A DNA stretch of 64,000 nucleotides, taken from the NCBI GenBank assembly GCA_018697195.1, contig CM031879.1, positions 40,699,715 through 40,763,714 of the forward strand, given 5' to 3'. Source of the stretch: Certhia americana. Lineage: Eukaryota; Chordata; Aves; Passeriformes; Certhiidae. The notes under the pieces were generated by a model. That model searched no databases, was not told the DNA's origin, and saw only the letters and a list, made by a program, of their open reading frames with translations. The position numbers and the translations under genes are program-made. Positions 12,230-23,735 of the stretch are shown here, piece after piece; the stretch's first letter is position 1; every line of letters begins with the position of its first letter.

Positions 12230-12343
12230 GGGCGGAGCGGCCTGTGAGCGGCCCGCGCTCCCGGCGCGGCCGGCCGAGCCCCGGATTCATCCGCCGCGCC
12301 AAGAGCGCGGTTCCCCCTCCGCCCATGCGCGGGCGCGCAGCGC

Positions 12344-12353
12344 GGGGCGGGGC
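12344..12353 (+). promoter_or_regulatory. GC box (Sp1-type) upstream of the POC1B start
   Basis: GGGGCGGGGC, a perfect Sp1-type GC box about 115 nt upstream of the POC1B ATG. A GCGC-rich stretch with a CATGCGC core beside it (about 12320-12340) loosely resembles an NRF-1 site but is not a full match. Function is inferred. Confidence 0.5.
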
Positions 12354-15039
12354 CGCACCGCCGGCCCGGGGCGCGGATCGCCCTTAAAGCCGCAGCGCCC
12401 CCGCCTGCCCCGGCCCGGCCGCAGCGGGGCGGCTTCCCCCGTCAGCACGGGAAAATTAAACTCTCCGAGTCCGGCCGGTGGTCGGGCACGGCGGCCTAGG
12501 GGTTCGGTGCGCTGGGCTCTAAGCGGGGACGCGGTTCGGCGGAGCCGCGGACGTAGGCGGTATGCTCGGCTAGCGGAATGTCTGGCCCGTGTTACCTCGA
12601 TTTTGTGACTTAAAAATTCATGCAGGGCAGCTGTGTTTAAAACCTCAGCCTGATTTTATATTAAACTACCCTAGGTAGTTTGGCCTCTTGTTTGTTTTTG
12701 TTTTGTTTTTTTTTTTTTCTTCAGTTTCTTCTTCTTTTGGTCGGGCTTTGTAGATTTCTAAGTTGACACTCGATCTGTGGAGAGAGTTCCAAGAGTGTGG
12801 TCTTCCAACAGACCTCTAAAAATCTACACCTACCTTAAACAAAAATTAAGAAAACCCCAAAGCTGTAACGTTGGTGTTAGTTGTGCTGTGAATGTTTATG
12901 CAGCTTCATGGAAAGCTGGGTGAGGGAACCAGCCTCTCTGGAAAAGTACTGCTCCCCTAGCTATGCTAGTAAAATCAGGGTTGACAGCAATTCAAAAAGA
13001 AGGGCTGTGATGTCAAAGCTGTCATTCGATATGTGAGTGTTCCTGAAGAAGCAACTCATATTGCAATTACCCTTTCTTTCTTTTTTAAATCCAGTCTGCC
13101 TTTTACTGGTTGTTCTGACATTAAGCCTTTACATCTACAGAATCAGGTCAGTAATTAGGCCAAGGTATAAGAGTTGTCACTTATAGGACAGTTCCAAATA
13201 CATTGTGTTTAACCATGAAATGCACATTTAAAATAATAACTTTGGGAGTGATGCAAAAAGTAGGATTATCACATGTATTTAAGGCAGCTTCCATGAAAAT
13301 CCACTCACTCCTTACATTGAGGTTATGTAGGATTTTGCTGTTTTGACTCCACAATATGAAACCCCTTCAAAAATTTAAGTGTTGAGATGAGAAATATTGA
13401 CTTTTAGGTTGGACCTAGCAAAAGCTACAGCGTTTTTTCCTAGTTTTTGGTTTTGTTTTGGCTTATTGGTGGAGTTTTAATTTGGTTTGGTTTTGGTTTC
13501 TTTTCCTTTCTACGCAGCTCACCCTCTCATCCTTTCGTTTTAGTCCCTGTGATTTAGATCACAATGTAAAATGTAGCATTAAAAAAAGTTGGTAATGATA
13601 AGACTTAAATATTCAGCACTCTACCCTGCTGCAGGAACAGTAAGTTAACTAGTTAAACTTAAATTGACCTCTTCACCATTATTAAAGTCTTATAGGCTTT
13701 CTCAACTTTTTTTTTCCAACTATCTTCTTTCTGCCGGGTTATTTCAGCTATGAATGATGTGTCTCATGAGGGAGACTACATTTAGATTCTATTCCTCTGG
13801 GCTAGTACCAAACTTTGTGTGAGCTTAATTTATTCTGCTTCTTCTCATCTCCTGAATGAGAGAAAATACCATCTCTGCTGCTTTAATTGTGTGTTGCGTA
13901 TTTTTTGTATTTTTTTTACCTTCTGTTTTTGGGTTTGGAACTGTTCTGGAAGCTGCTTAAAACCCAGTGGTCAGAAACATTACTTTTTTTAGAAACTGAG
14001 CTGAATGACAATTCCCAGTCCTACTGAGTCCTTTTCCCTTTGCCTTCTTTAGAGCTGCTATGCTTCCAGCAGCTCAGTATATTTTACTAATTTTGGTATG
14101 CTAGCAATAAACTGGAATCTCTATCTGCCCACAAAATTCCTGGACTATAAATTGCCACGTTGATAGGCATAAAGCAAAGGTGGGCTGTGATTTTGGTGAG
14201 AAGGATGGTGGTGTCCCTCTTTCTACAAATTGATAGATGAGTGTTTCTCAGACTTACAAAGTTACAAAGTTAGTGTTCCTTGCTTTTTCTCCTTACCTGA
14301 GAGTGCTTTGAGGACTCCCAAATGCTCATAGGAAGCAAAGTATTCCTTTACTGCAGACATGTAATTAGCTATAGTGATTGTAGTTATAAAGCTGGCAGGT
14401 AATAGTTTTTATGATGACTATGTTCCTTCATTAGTATGTACAGATTATATTTTTAGAATTATTTTAAGATTATTGTGACTCTTAATAATACAATTATGAG
14501 CTTGCATTGTCTTTTTAAGGTTGTGATATGCAAGAGCAATTTGCTGTGATATGTTGTTGTGCACTGTGATGACAATGATAAATGGTGCCTCAGAAAATAT
14601 GTTCCAAGCATCATGTGTCAGTAGGCTGCTGTTTCAGCAGCTATGGAGGGGTTTTTTTGGTTTTTTTTCCTCAGACACTGTGTTAAGGAAGTATATGCCC
14701 AAATAAAAACTGTATCTGGAGAAGAACACTTCAATATGGTAATTCCAGGCTTGTGCTGACTGCATGGCTACTGCAGGAAAAGGATTAGTAAAGGATGTGT
14801 AGAATTCAAGGACACATGGATAAACATGATAACCTCAGTACATATGCTGCAATGCATATTATTTACACTAATCACATATGATTCATAATGATAATAATTG
14901 ATGTAAAACAATGCATGAGCATAAGAGTCAAATATACTAGCAGTATATTAGCCCACCAGAAATTTTTTCATGTCTAAAATGAGGTATTTTAACGTAGTGT
15001 TAATCCTACTTTAAAATAGAACTAAGAGCCCCAGCTGTA

Positions 15040-15295
15040 ATTATGTGGGATCCTATTTGGAGCAGCTGTGTTAGCAGCAGAGCTGTCCAGGCTGCCCAGA
15101 GGCCTCAGGAGGTGTAACTGTGTCACTAGAGGGGAGTGTGAGATCTGCTTTGCCAGTGTGGTGTTGGGTATTCATCCACCTACATGCAGGAAGAGAATGT
15201 AGTCCTAGGGCACAAAGATTTAATTGCAGGCTGTCTTGCTGTTGTAGAACCATTATACCTTATGATCTTTCCAACCTCTGATCCTACAATTTTTC
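15040..15295 (+). mobile_element. Possible CR1-like 3' tail fragment
   Basis: Ends with CTTTCCAACCTCTGATCCTAC, like the conserved CR1 3' terminus, and contains CAGGCTGCCCAGAGG. The middle does not align convincingly by eye, so this is tentative. Confidence 0.3.
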
Positions 15296-15659
15296 TCCTC
15301 CATCAAAATTGTTATGAAAATAAATGTTAAATCTGTAAAATAACTTGTGGAATAGTGTTGGTGTTTTGCTTCTGTTGAAATTTTCTTATCAAGATCCCAT
15401 TAAAGTCTGTTTGGCAACAGCAGCAAGAGAATGGAAAAGAGTATCAAGTAAGTACATAAGGATTTGAAATACAAGGATGATTTGGAATACATATGATGTT
15501 ACTTTTAGTCTAAGAAACATCCTGAGATTCTAAGGGAATTGGCAGGTGTAATGGCTTAGCCATGTCTCCATCATATTTGAAAAGTCATGATAATCAGGCT
15601 GTGACTACCATTCAGTGACTGGAGTGATACTGACTACCTATAACTATCTCAGGCACTAG

Positions 15660-16525
15660 AGGGAAGTGACTATCACACCCAGACCCTGGGAACTGCTGAC
15701 AAGTCAGCCTCACCTTTGTGCCCGACAATATCCTGCAACTTTCTGCTGGAAGTTATGTCAAAGCAGGTGATTGTACGAAGGTGATTAGAGACAACTTTGC
15801 TAAGAGCAAATCGTACCCAGCTAATCTAGTGGTTGCCTGTGGTGGAGTGACTGCATCAGGGGACAAAGGAAAGATAAGTGTCACTTCTGTAAAGCCTTTA
15901 ATACTTCCAATGCTTCTGCCTCTAAATTGTCGTGGATTTGATGGATGGACTATTAGATGGCAAGGAATTGTATGACTGGAACTGAAGAGCTACCAGTGCT
16001 GAGTGGTATCCCCCCAGGGGTCTGTTTGGAGGCCCACGGTATTTAATATCTTTATTAATGACAGATAATGGGATTGAGTGCACCTTCAGGAAGTTGGTGG
16101 GTGACACCAAGCTGAGTAGTTCAATTGATATAGGGGAAGGGATGCCATCCAGAGGACCTTTTCAGGCTTGAGAAGTTGGCATGTACAAACATCATGAAGT
16201 TTTAAATTGTCCTGCACCTGGCTTGAGGCAATGCCCAGTATCAATATAGACTGAGGGATGAATGGATTGAAAACAGTGGAGAAGGTACTGGGAATACCCA
16301 TGGGTGAGAAGCTGGACGTCACCCAGCAAAGTGCTGACTGAAAGCCAGATGTATCCTGGGCTGCATCAAAAGTAACGTGACCACTGGATCTAGTGGGGTG
16401 ACTCTCCCCCTCTGCTCTGCTCTCATGAGACCCCTCCTGGATTGCTGTGTCTAACTCTAGGGCACCCAACATAAGGAGGACATGGGCCCGTTGGAGCAGG
16501 TCCAGAGGAGGGCCACAAAAATGAT
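15660..16525 (+). mobile_element. CR1-type LINE fragment (C-terminal reverse-transcriptase region), decayed
   Basis: About 870 bp matches the internal to 3' part of the CR1 retrotransposon as I recall it. Landmarks in order are a TCAGCCTCACCTTTGTGCC-like segment, GTGACTGCATCAGGGGACAA, GGGATGCCATCCAGAGGACC, TATCCTGGGCTGCATCAAAA and GGTCCAGAGGAGGGCCACAA. Frames are broken by stops and indels, so it is an old dead copy. It stops abruptly at about 16525, before the usual CR1 3' end. The 85-codon open stretch at 15718-15975 is a remnant, not a gene. Confidence 0.85.
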
Positions 16526-17902
16526 GAGTGGTCTATTGATGCTGATTGAGATTTTTCCTTTTTCAGGATAGAGATTGTATTTGTACAGAAGGATAAGTAA
16601 GAGAAATCTCTTATTGCTGATGCCTGAAGGGAAACACGTGTGAAAGAAAACTGCATAATTCATGACGAGCACTTTAAAAAAAATAACCATCTGGATTAGA
16701 AACTGAGAGTGACAATTACTCTGACAAAGAACCTAAAGTCATTAGAATTTGTATAAAAGTGGGTGTGTTATCCCCACAAAGGACAAAGGTCCTTTTTTGT
16801 TTGTTCCTTTAATTAGATGCTTTTGTGTAAAAGATACCTATCTTTATAATGACTATAGGGATTAAATCCCTTAATATTCCTCCCTGAGTACTAAACAGCA
16901 CAATAAAAACACTGACAGTAATATGCACATGTGTTGAGCTGCATGTAAGTCCCTTAGTGTAACCTGAAATGTCAGACTATAAGTCTTGCCTTCTATAATG
17001 TATGTGCAATATTTGAATCTCAGAAAGTTTGCAGTCACTGATTGTTTTCTGGATAATTGAACGGGTTTTACTATTAAATTTTCTGGGATATTCCTATTAT
17101 GGTGTTTTATATATCAGTAGCATCACTATGTGGATGCACCCATATGCAATTCCAAATTTAAAAAATATGTTCCTTTTTATTCCCTAATGTTTAATGGATG
17201 ATCAATATCAGTTAGATTTCCTGTGTTGCCAGTAACATGGGTATGTTGGTAAATATATTTTTATTTCAATGTACTTGCATCCAGCTTTTCTAAAAATAAA
17301 TAAAGCAGTATTTTTCGAAATAGATATATAGTATGGTGTCTCTTTGTCATACAATACCTGAAATTCTGTTGTGTTACAAAATTCAATGTATTGGAATCAA
17401 GTTACTTTAGCAAATTGTTTGGCAATGTGCACTTAACAATCAAAAACGATTCCTATGTCTTACTGAGTTTGTGAAAGCGAGAAAAAATTTGAAACAATTT
17501 TGTACACCATAGGAAAGATTAGTACAAATTTATTAATGCTTCAGAAATTGCTATATAGAATGATTTAGAGCATCTTTATTTAGTACATGTTATAACAGGA
17601 TCACTCATCTGCAGTAATGTGGATGTTAACTGGAAAGGTGAATCAATGAAAACTGGTGAATTGTATGGAGATGCCTAATTTGGTAAAGTATCTCTTTAGG
17701 TGTGTACTACAAGGTGATGTTTCACCTAAAGGAGAATGATTTGGGGATAAAATAAACAAGAACGAGGAATCTAGAATAAGAAATCTAACTAGAAAAACGA
17801 GCTCTTGATATCAGAGCTCACCTAAATTTTCAGTAAAAAATGTAATTGACTAAGTGGAACTATGTTATGCGCATTTATAGGTAATTTTAGCAGGTGGCCT
17901 TT

Positions 17903-17926
17903 AAAAAAAAAAAAAAGAAAAAAAAC
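17903..17926 (+). repeat. A-rich run
   Basis: An A-run interrupted by one G, in intergenic DNA. Confidence 0.85.
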
Positions 17927-18409
17927 CTCTTATAACTCTGACTTTTATTTACACATAATTTTCATGGATAAATATGCCCTGGAAGCACACTAGTAATTTC
18001 TTGGAGCATTGAAATAAGAATTATGATCTAGACATTAATCCTGTTTCTGATTTTTCTATATAATCCTACATAAAATTAGTTTCTTTAGAGTGTGCATTTT
18101 CAACAGCAGTCTTCCAACAGCAGTAAAGGTAAAATAAGTGCTTGAAACCAATGTCTGCAACTGCCAGGTACAAAGTAAGACAAATGATAACAATTGTAAT
18201 TACAAAAACGAGTGAGGAAAAATAATATGCCACAATTATTGAAAATTAAGGAACCTAATGGTTCTTGAACAACCACAGCTACAACATCCGTGATGTTAAT
18301 TTCTTCTGCTAATTGCTTTCTGAAGTGCCAGGTCTGACCCACCAGAGACTCCAGGTGCTTAACACAGGGCTGTGCTCTATGCATTTGTTTGGCAATGACA
18401 TCATGACAC

Positions 18410-18441
18410 CACGCCTTCAAACCTGTCATTACTTATGTGAA
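18410..18441 (+). repeat. 32-nt exact direct duplication, copy 1
   Basis: Begins CACGCCTTCAAACCTGTC. It is identical over 32 nt to 20549-20580, and the flanks differ at once on both sides. It belongs to no element I recognise. Confidence 0.9.
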
Positions 18442-18879
18442 TCATGCAAGTCTCCCAGCTCCACTCCACCCATACATCCTCTAAAAGGATCTCTGAAAGG
18501 ATACATTTGGTCTATGTATCCTATGACTGGTCCAGAAATTAATTGGGCACTGATTTAGAAATGTCACTGCTCCATCCTCTGCTGTGCTTTGTGGCATCTA
18601 TCTAGGGACTGAGCCACCAGTTTGTTTTACCAGGGCTGTACTAGACTTTTGTTAAAGGAACTAGGAGACTTTGATTCTCTTAGGTTAGCTACCCATCCTG
18701 TAGGACAGGAGTCAGGCAGCAGTGGCAGCAAAAAAAAATCTATTTCAGGATAGTTGCAGAGAAGATATGAGAGAGAGACAATTTTGTTTTTTTACAAGTT
18801 ACATCTTCATTCACCACTATTTTACCAAAGTAGGGCAGGGACTTGTGACTCGACAAGGAAAGCCTGCATCTGGACTCTT

Positions 18880-18955
18880 TGTTTTGTTTTGGTTGGTTTG
18901 GGTTTTTTTAGGTTTTTTTGTTGGTTTTGGGGGTTTTTTCTTCTTTTTTTTTCTG
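18880..18955 (+). repeat. G/T-rich low-complexity tract
   Basis: Alternating T-runs and G pairs or quintets. Several open frames crossing it code only for low-complexity Phe/Gly/Lys/Pro strings and are artefacts. Confidence 0.85.
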
Positions 18956-20548
18956 TTGCAGCACTGGCTGCTTGGGCAGGAAGAACTTTCCAGCATGACA
19001 GTTGCAAAACCTGCAACATGATGGACTGCCACAGATGATTCCTGCTGATATCATATAGATTTTTCTCTTGAACATTACTTGTGTAGCTGATGCACAGAGA
19101 AAAATGGAGTGGTAGTAGTTTCAGAGTCTCTTGTTTTATTATTAAATACATTGTTCTGCTTGTATGCCTGTATCAAGTACAAAAGCTGCTGCCATAGATG
19201 AGAGAGCTAGATACTTGTCTAATTCCCAAATGAGTGATGTCATTACATCTTATCAAATCATGCTTATAAAATGGTAAAAATGTAATCAACAGGCTCTATT
19301 CCACTGATCAGGCGTGCACATATAGTGCATCATTTTAAGGGTAGGAAGTCCAAACTGCAAATATGTTACTCATTCCACGCATTCTTTTTTAAAACACCCT
19401 TTCCTCTCTTGCAGGAAGGCTGTATACATGCGTAGTTGTGTGTGTCAGCTTGTGTCAACCCCTTCTTGCAGTGGTTCTAATATGAAATTTTATGCTGAAC
19501 TGAGCATAATGGCAGGTTCTGTTGTAGAAGACAACTCCTGCATGTCTGAACAAGCCATGTACCGTAGAGTGGAGTGAAGCAGAAGGAAACATCTGCTTAG
19601 TATCACAAAATGAAGCCAGAAAGAATGCCCCAAATTTTCTCATTAAAGCAAGTTTGCAAAAAAACCCCTCAGGCTTCTGGTAGCATTCTGTTGTATCATA
19701 GAATGTTGCCTGTTTCTGTCATCATGCACATTACTAATTGCAAGGCTGCAGCATAAAGACACACGATATGCAGCATCTCCATCACAATCCAGTTGCAATT
19801 CCCCAGGGTGTCCTACAGTGGCAGTTAGCAATACAGATACTATGGAGACTAGGCCTAGCTGCAGGGAGAGTCAACAGGGCCACATAGCAGACAAGATATG
19901 CAATTCCCTTTTAAAGTTACAGGTAATACCTGGGTGCCACAACTTTTGCAGGTGCAGTAGCAGGAATTGCCGAGGCAGCATGGTCTGGTGGCTGCTGCCC
20001 ACTCAGAAAAATACAGGCAGTTTTCCATCAATATGCTGTAAGGCTGCAACCTAACAAGTGTTTTCACATCACACAATCGTTCTGATGGAGATAAAATACT
20101 AAATTCAGGCTAAAATGGTCAGAAGGAAGCCTGCTGCAGCTGGGAGCTGTGACTTACTCTGTGCGCTCTTTACATTTTTTTCCCCTAATTCTTACCTAGA
20201 AATTGTTTGCTACTTTCACTCTAGTTTGAGTTCATCTTTAACTAGGTGTGTATTGTGAAGAACTTAGCCTGTCATTATTTTAAGCAGCTAATTCTTGCAT
20301 TGATTGCTACAAGAGCTGCCTTCAAGATCACTCCTGCTGCAAGGAAGTTTTCCTGCCTTAGTATTCAATACGATTGTGAAACTTTGTCTTCACCAAAAAT
20401 ATATGAACACTTGCAGGTAGGCACATTTTACTGTGACACACCACTTAATTACGTTATCTATGATTAATTTCGGTATTTTAAATAAAACCCACTAGATTAA
20501 GTTTCTGACATCAGTCTACCAAGAACAGTTGGTGGTCTACTTTTGTTA

Positions 20549-20580
20549 CACGCCTTCAAACCTGTCATTACTTATGTGAA
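20549..20580 (+). repeat. 32-nt exact direct duplication, copy 2
   Basis: Same 32 nt as 18410-18441, about 2.1 kb away in the same orientation. The flanking sequences are unrelated. Confidence 0.9.
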
Positions 20581-22366
20581 ATCCTCGAGTGATCCATAGT
20601 GTTTGTCAAATTCACACCACAGATCATCTTTGGTACTTCTTCCAGCCAAAACAGAAGTAAAGGTGTCAGAAATACTCTAACATAAGTAGAGGGCATAGTT
20701 TGTACTGCTCCTGACATTAGTTCCTCAAGCTGGATAAATCTTTAAAACACAAACTTTCAACTTGTATATTCATGGTTTTTGCTCTTCTTACTCTTATCCT
20801 GTTACCCTGCTTTTCTTCCCCAGAAGATTTCAAAAACCTCATTGCTCAAATGTTTCCTTCTAGTCTCCTCTTTCAATTCCTACTTCCTCCATCTACAGTG
20901 CCATGGTTGTTAGTTCTTCGAGCTCTTCACTGGGCAGCAGGAACCACAGGGGGAGCACAACTGTGCTGGAGTTCTTGCTGTGCAGAGAACACCCCCACAC
21001 CATGAGCCTGCAGCAGCAGTTTGCCCAGAAATGGTTCCGGTGTGGCTGACCACACTGTCACAGAAGCTGTTGAAATGGCACATTGAAATGGCTGCAGGAA
21101 GAGAGGAGTGGTAACCTGGGCAGCATCACATGCCACAACTCCACTCTGTGAAAGGCTCAGTTGCAACCCAGTCACATCCCTGCAATGAGGCAGAGCAGTT
21201 TGCTTATAAAAGCTACAGTTTTGCTGGAAAGCCAACAAGGCTGATTATATAGATATTTATAAGCTGAACTTGTCTATGCACCCTGCTGGGACAGCAAAAG
21301 AGATTCTCAAGACCAGGACGTCCTCCTTGACAGATGTCAAAGCTTGTTCAAAAGCTTAGAGATGGTAGACCAATGGGTGTGAACAGAAAAATAACAAATT
21401 TCCTTCTTAGAAATGGCTAAGCCCTTTCATTTCATAATACAAAAGGAAACCACTTGAGCAGAATAATTTTATTAGGGTGCTTAGTACCTAAATAAATTTT
21501 TCCATGAAGATTCCTCTAAAGCCTGATTTCTGAGTTACAGCACAATCATCAAGTCTTACAAGACTAAAACAAGGCAAGAAAACCATAGGAACACTTCAGT
21601 GTTATTTGGCAATATCCCAAATGTACACAGTTGGGAAATAGCTATATATGGCTTAACTGTTGGACTTGGATTGATTCCAAGTGTGATGTTTCAAACCGGG
21701 TATATGACCACATGCATGAGTATGTCCCAGTATTTCTGCCTTTTTGACAATGATTGTCAGAGGTGAAGCATGACTTTGGAAAACAAACACTGAGGGCTCT
21801 TTTGATTGTGCTGATTGCCTTTGGGGACAGTAATGAAGAAAACCTATGGAAAATCATTTTCTCAAGTGGTATTTTATCAGCTCACACTCCTCATCCAGTG
21901 ATCAGAAAGTCTGTAGCACTTCTTGGTTCAAATATGTAAAATGCTGATTGTGTTGATTGGTATCAAGCTGACACTTGATCATTTAGTTGATATTCAGACT
22001 TTGACTGTTTATGGCCCTTTTGAAAAAGACTGAAGTCAGTGAAATTTAAAGTTATAATAACTGTATTCAAGTACTGACACACCTACAGAATTGGCTGGGC
22101 ATCCCAAGCTCTTTAAAAATGGCAGTTCAGAATACTTTTAACCTCCTGATGGAGAGTTATCTTTTATTGGATCATTAAGACTTTTGAAATTAAACATGCT
22201 TCAATATATTGACTCTACAGATGAAAATTCTAAAGATTTCTGCACCTTTAAGGTAGCGAGCCATTACACAGCATATTGGAAGTTAGTGTTGTAGGCATTC
22301 CCCCACATCCTCTAAACCTACTTGTTTTAAATGTGTTTTAGTTTCAAAAGGAATGTGTTATTTCTT

Positions 22367-22389
22367 AAAAAAAAAAAAAAAAAAAAAAA
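22367..22389 (+). repeat. Poly(A) run (about 23 A)
   Basis: A homopolymer in intergenic DNA. The sequence before it shows no exon-like or LINE-like body, so I do not call a retrocopy. Confidence 0.9.
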
Positions 22390-23544
22390 CAGGTTTCTGT
22401 TTTGCAGAAACTCAGCTATTTTTTAAATAGTTAGAATGTCAAATTTTGGGTTGAATCATCTCATTACTATAACATTTGATCAGCCGGGCAGCTATTACTA
22501 TGCAGGTTACGCATAGACTCTGAAACTTTTTCCTATTTATAACATTTTACAACTTTCTCCTTTTTACAACATTTTTAAGATCAGAACGGCAGTTTTGTAA
22601 TGTCATCTTACATTACCATTAAAGTTTTATAGGCAATTATGTGTGAACCAATAAAAAGAGAATCCAACTCTGATATAACACTATGTTAAGTGTAACAATA
22701 TTTCTGCAACTCAAGGCAGGAGAAGAGAGCATTTGTATGCAACATTAGAACTGATAGAGCATTTCATTTAATTTCACCTCTACTTTGCTCAATTAGATAA
22801 AAGCCTGTAACACCACCATTCCATGAACTAAGGTAAGGAGAAAAGTCAGCTTCTCAATTCTGTGTATAGTCTTCTATGACTAAAAGCATACTTTTCGTGC
22901 TCTTTGTCTTGATCCGTTAGAATAATATAAATTTCATTGAGTTTATATGCTTGCAAAAGAACCGTGTTGTTTTAGAAGCTGATCTTAGAAACTTTAAACC
23001 AGGAAAAACAAAAAGAGTAACTTTGGGAAAAAAGACCAGGTTCTTTCAAGAGAGTCCTAAGTAAGAGAGCAGGGTAATGAAACCACACAAATCTTCAAAT
23101 AAGCTAGAGTTTAATTTTCCTTATAAAACTGCTACTTTTTTTTTTTTTTCTTTCTACAACTGAAAGAGGCAAATAACAATATGAAAAGTTCTTTCCTTGA
23201 GGAGAAGCTGATTTCCTCAGGTCTGCAGCTTTCTAGAGATCATGTAAAATCTGTGGGCTTTCCTATGAACTACAGACAGTCAGTCATTGTTCAAAAAAGT
23301 TTACTAGAGCATAAGTAATCCAAGCTCTGCTATCACAGTAAGCATTACAGCAGGCAAATATCAGCAAGCCTTTTGGTCACATCAGTTTAAGATAAGAAAA
23401 AGAAAATAGTCAGTTGCTTTCTTGCTTTGCTTTAGGTTTGATCTCTCCAGTGATCAAACTGATGTCTTTCTTGAATTCCATCTATATACATAAATAATAT
23501 CCATGAAGATTATGAAGAAACCCAGTAGCATTACTCCTCCTGCT

Positions 23545-23735
23545 CAAGAATTTCAGGATTAGAGAATTACTGAGGTTGGAAAAGGCCGCTGCAGGTTATC
23601 TACTCCAAACCCCTGCTAAAAGCAGCATCAGCTACAGCAGGTTGCTCAGGGATGTGTCTAGCTGAGTTCTAAGTGTCTCCAAGGATGAAGACTCCCTAAA
23701 CTCACTGTATTTTCTTGTGTTCAGGCAGTTTCATA
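23545..23735 (-). mobile_element. CR1 LINE 3'-end fragment, inverted
   Basis: Read on plus, it shows the typical reversed CR1 tail: GAGGTTGGAAAAGGCC, a CCAAACCCCTGCTAAAAGCA block, GGTTGCTCAGGGATGTG and AAGTGTCTCCAAGGATG. The element is therefore on the minus strand and 5'-truncated, about 190 bp. Confidence 0.8.

Larger units (their letters stand above)
11380..12560. promoter_or_regulatory. CpG island / promoter region of POC1B and GALNT4
   Basis: Base composition switches sharply from AT-rich to very GC-rich with dense CG dinucleotides, then returns to AT-rich at about 12.56 kb. It covers POC1B exons 1 and 2 and the whole GALNT4 leader. No TATA box is obvious, which suits a housekeeping-type dispersed promoter. 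Island edges are by eye. Confidence 0.85.

Noticed and set aside
11674..12608. Long plus-strand open frames (237 and 213 codons) and several minus-strand ones in the CpG island
   Set aside because: GC-rich DNA lacks stop codons by composition. The translations are Ala/Arg/Gly/Pro-rich without domains, and they overlap POC1B exons and leader.
15718..15975. 85-codon plus-strand open frame
   Set aside because: It lies inside the decayed CR1 element and is a leftover of its reverse transcriptase.
16086..16690. Minus-strand open frames of 77-128 codons
   Set aside because: They are antisense to the CR1 fragment and its flank, with no domain.
18722..19151. Overlapping frames on both strands rich in Phe/Gly or Lys/Pro
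   Set aside because: They are generated by the G/T-rich low-complexity tract at 18880-18955.
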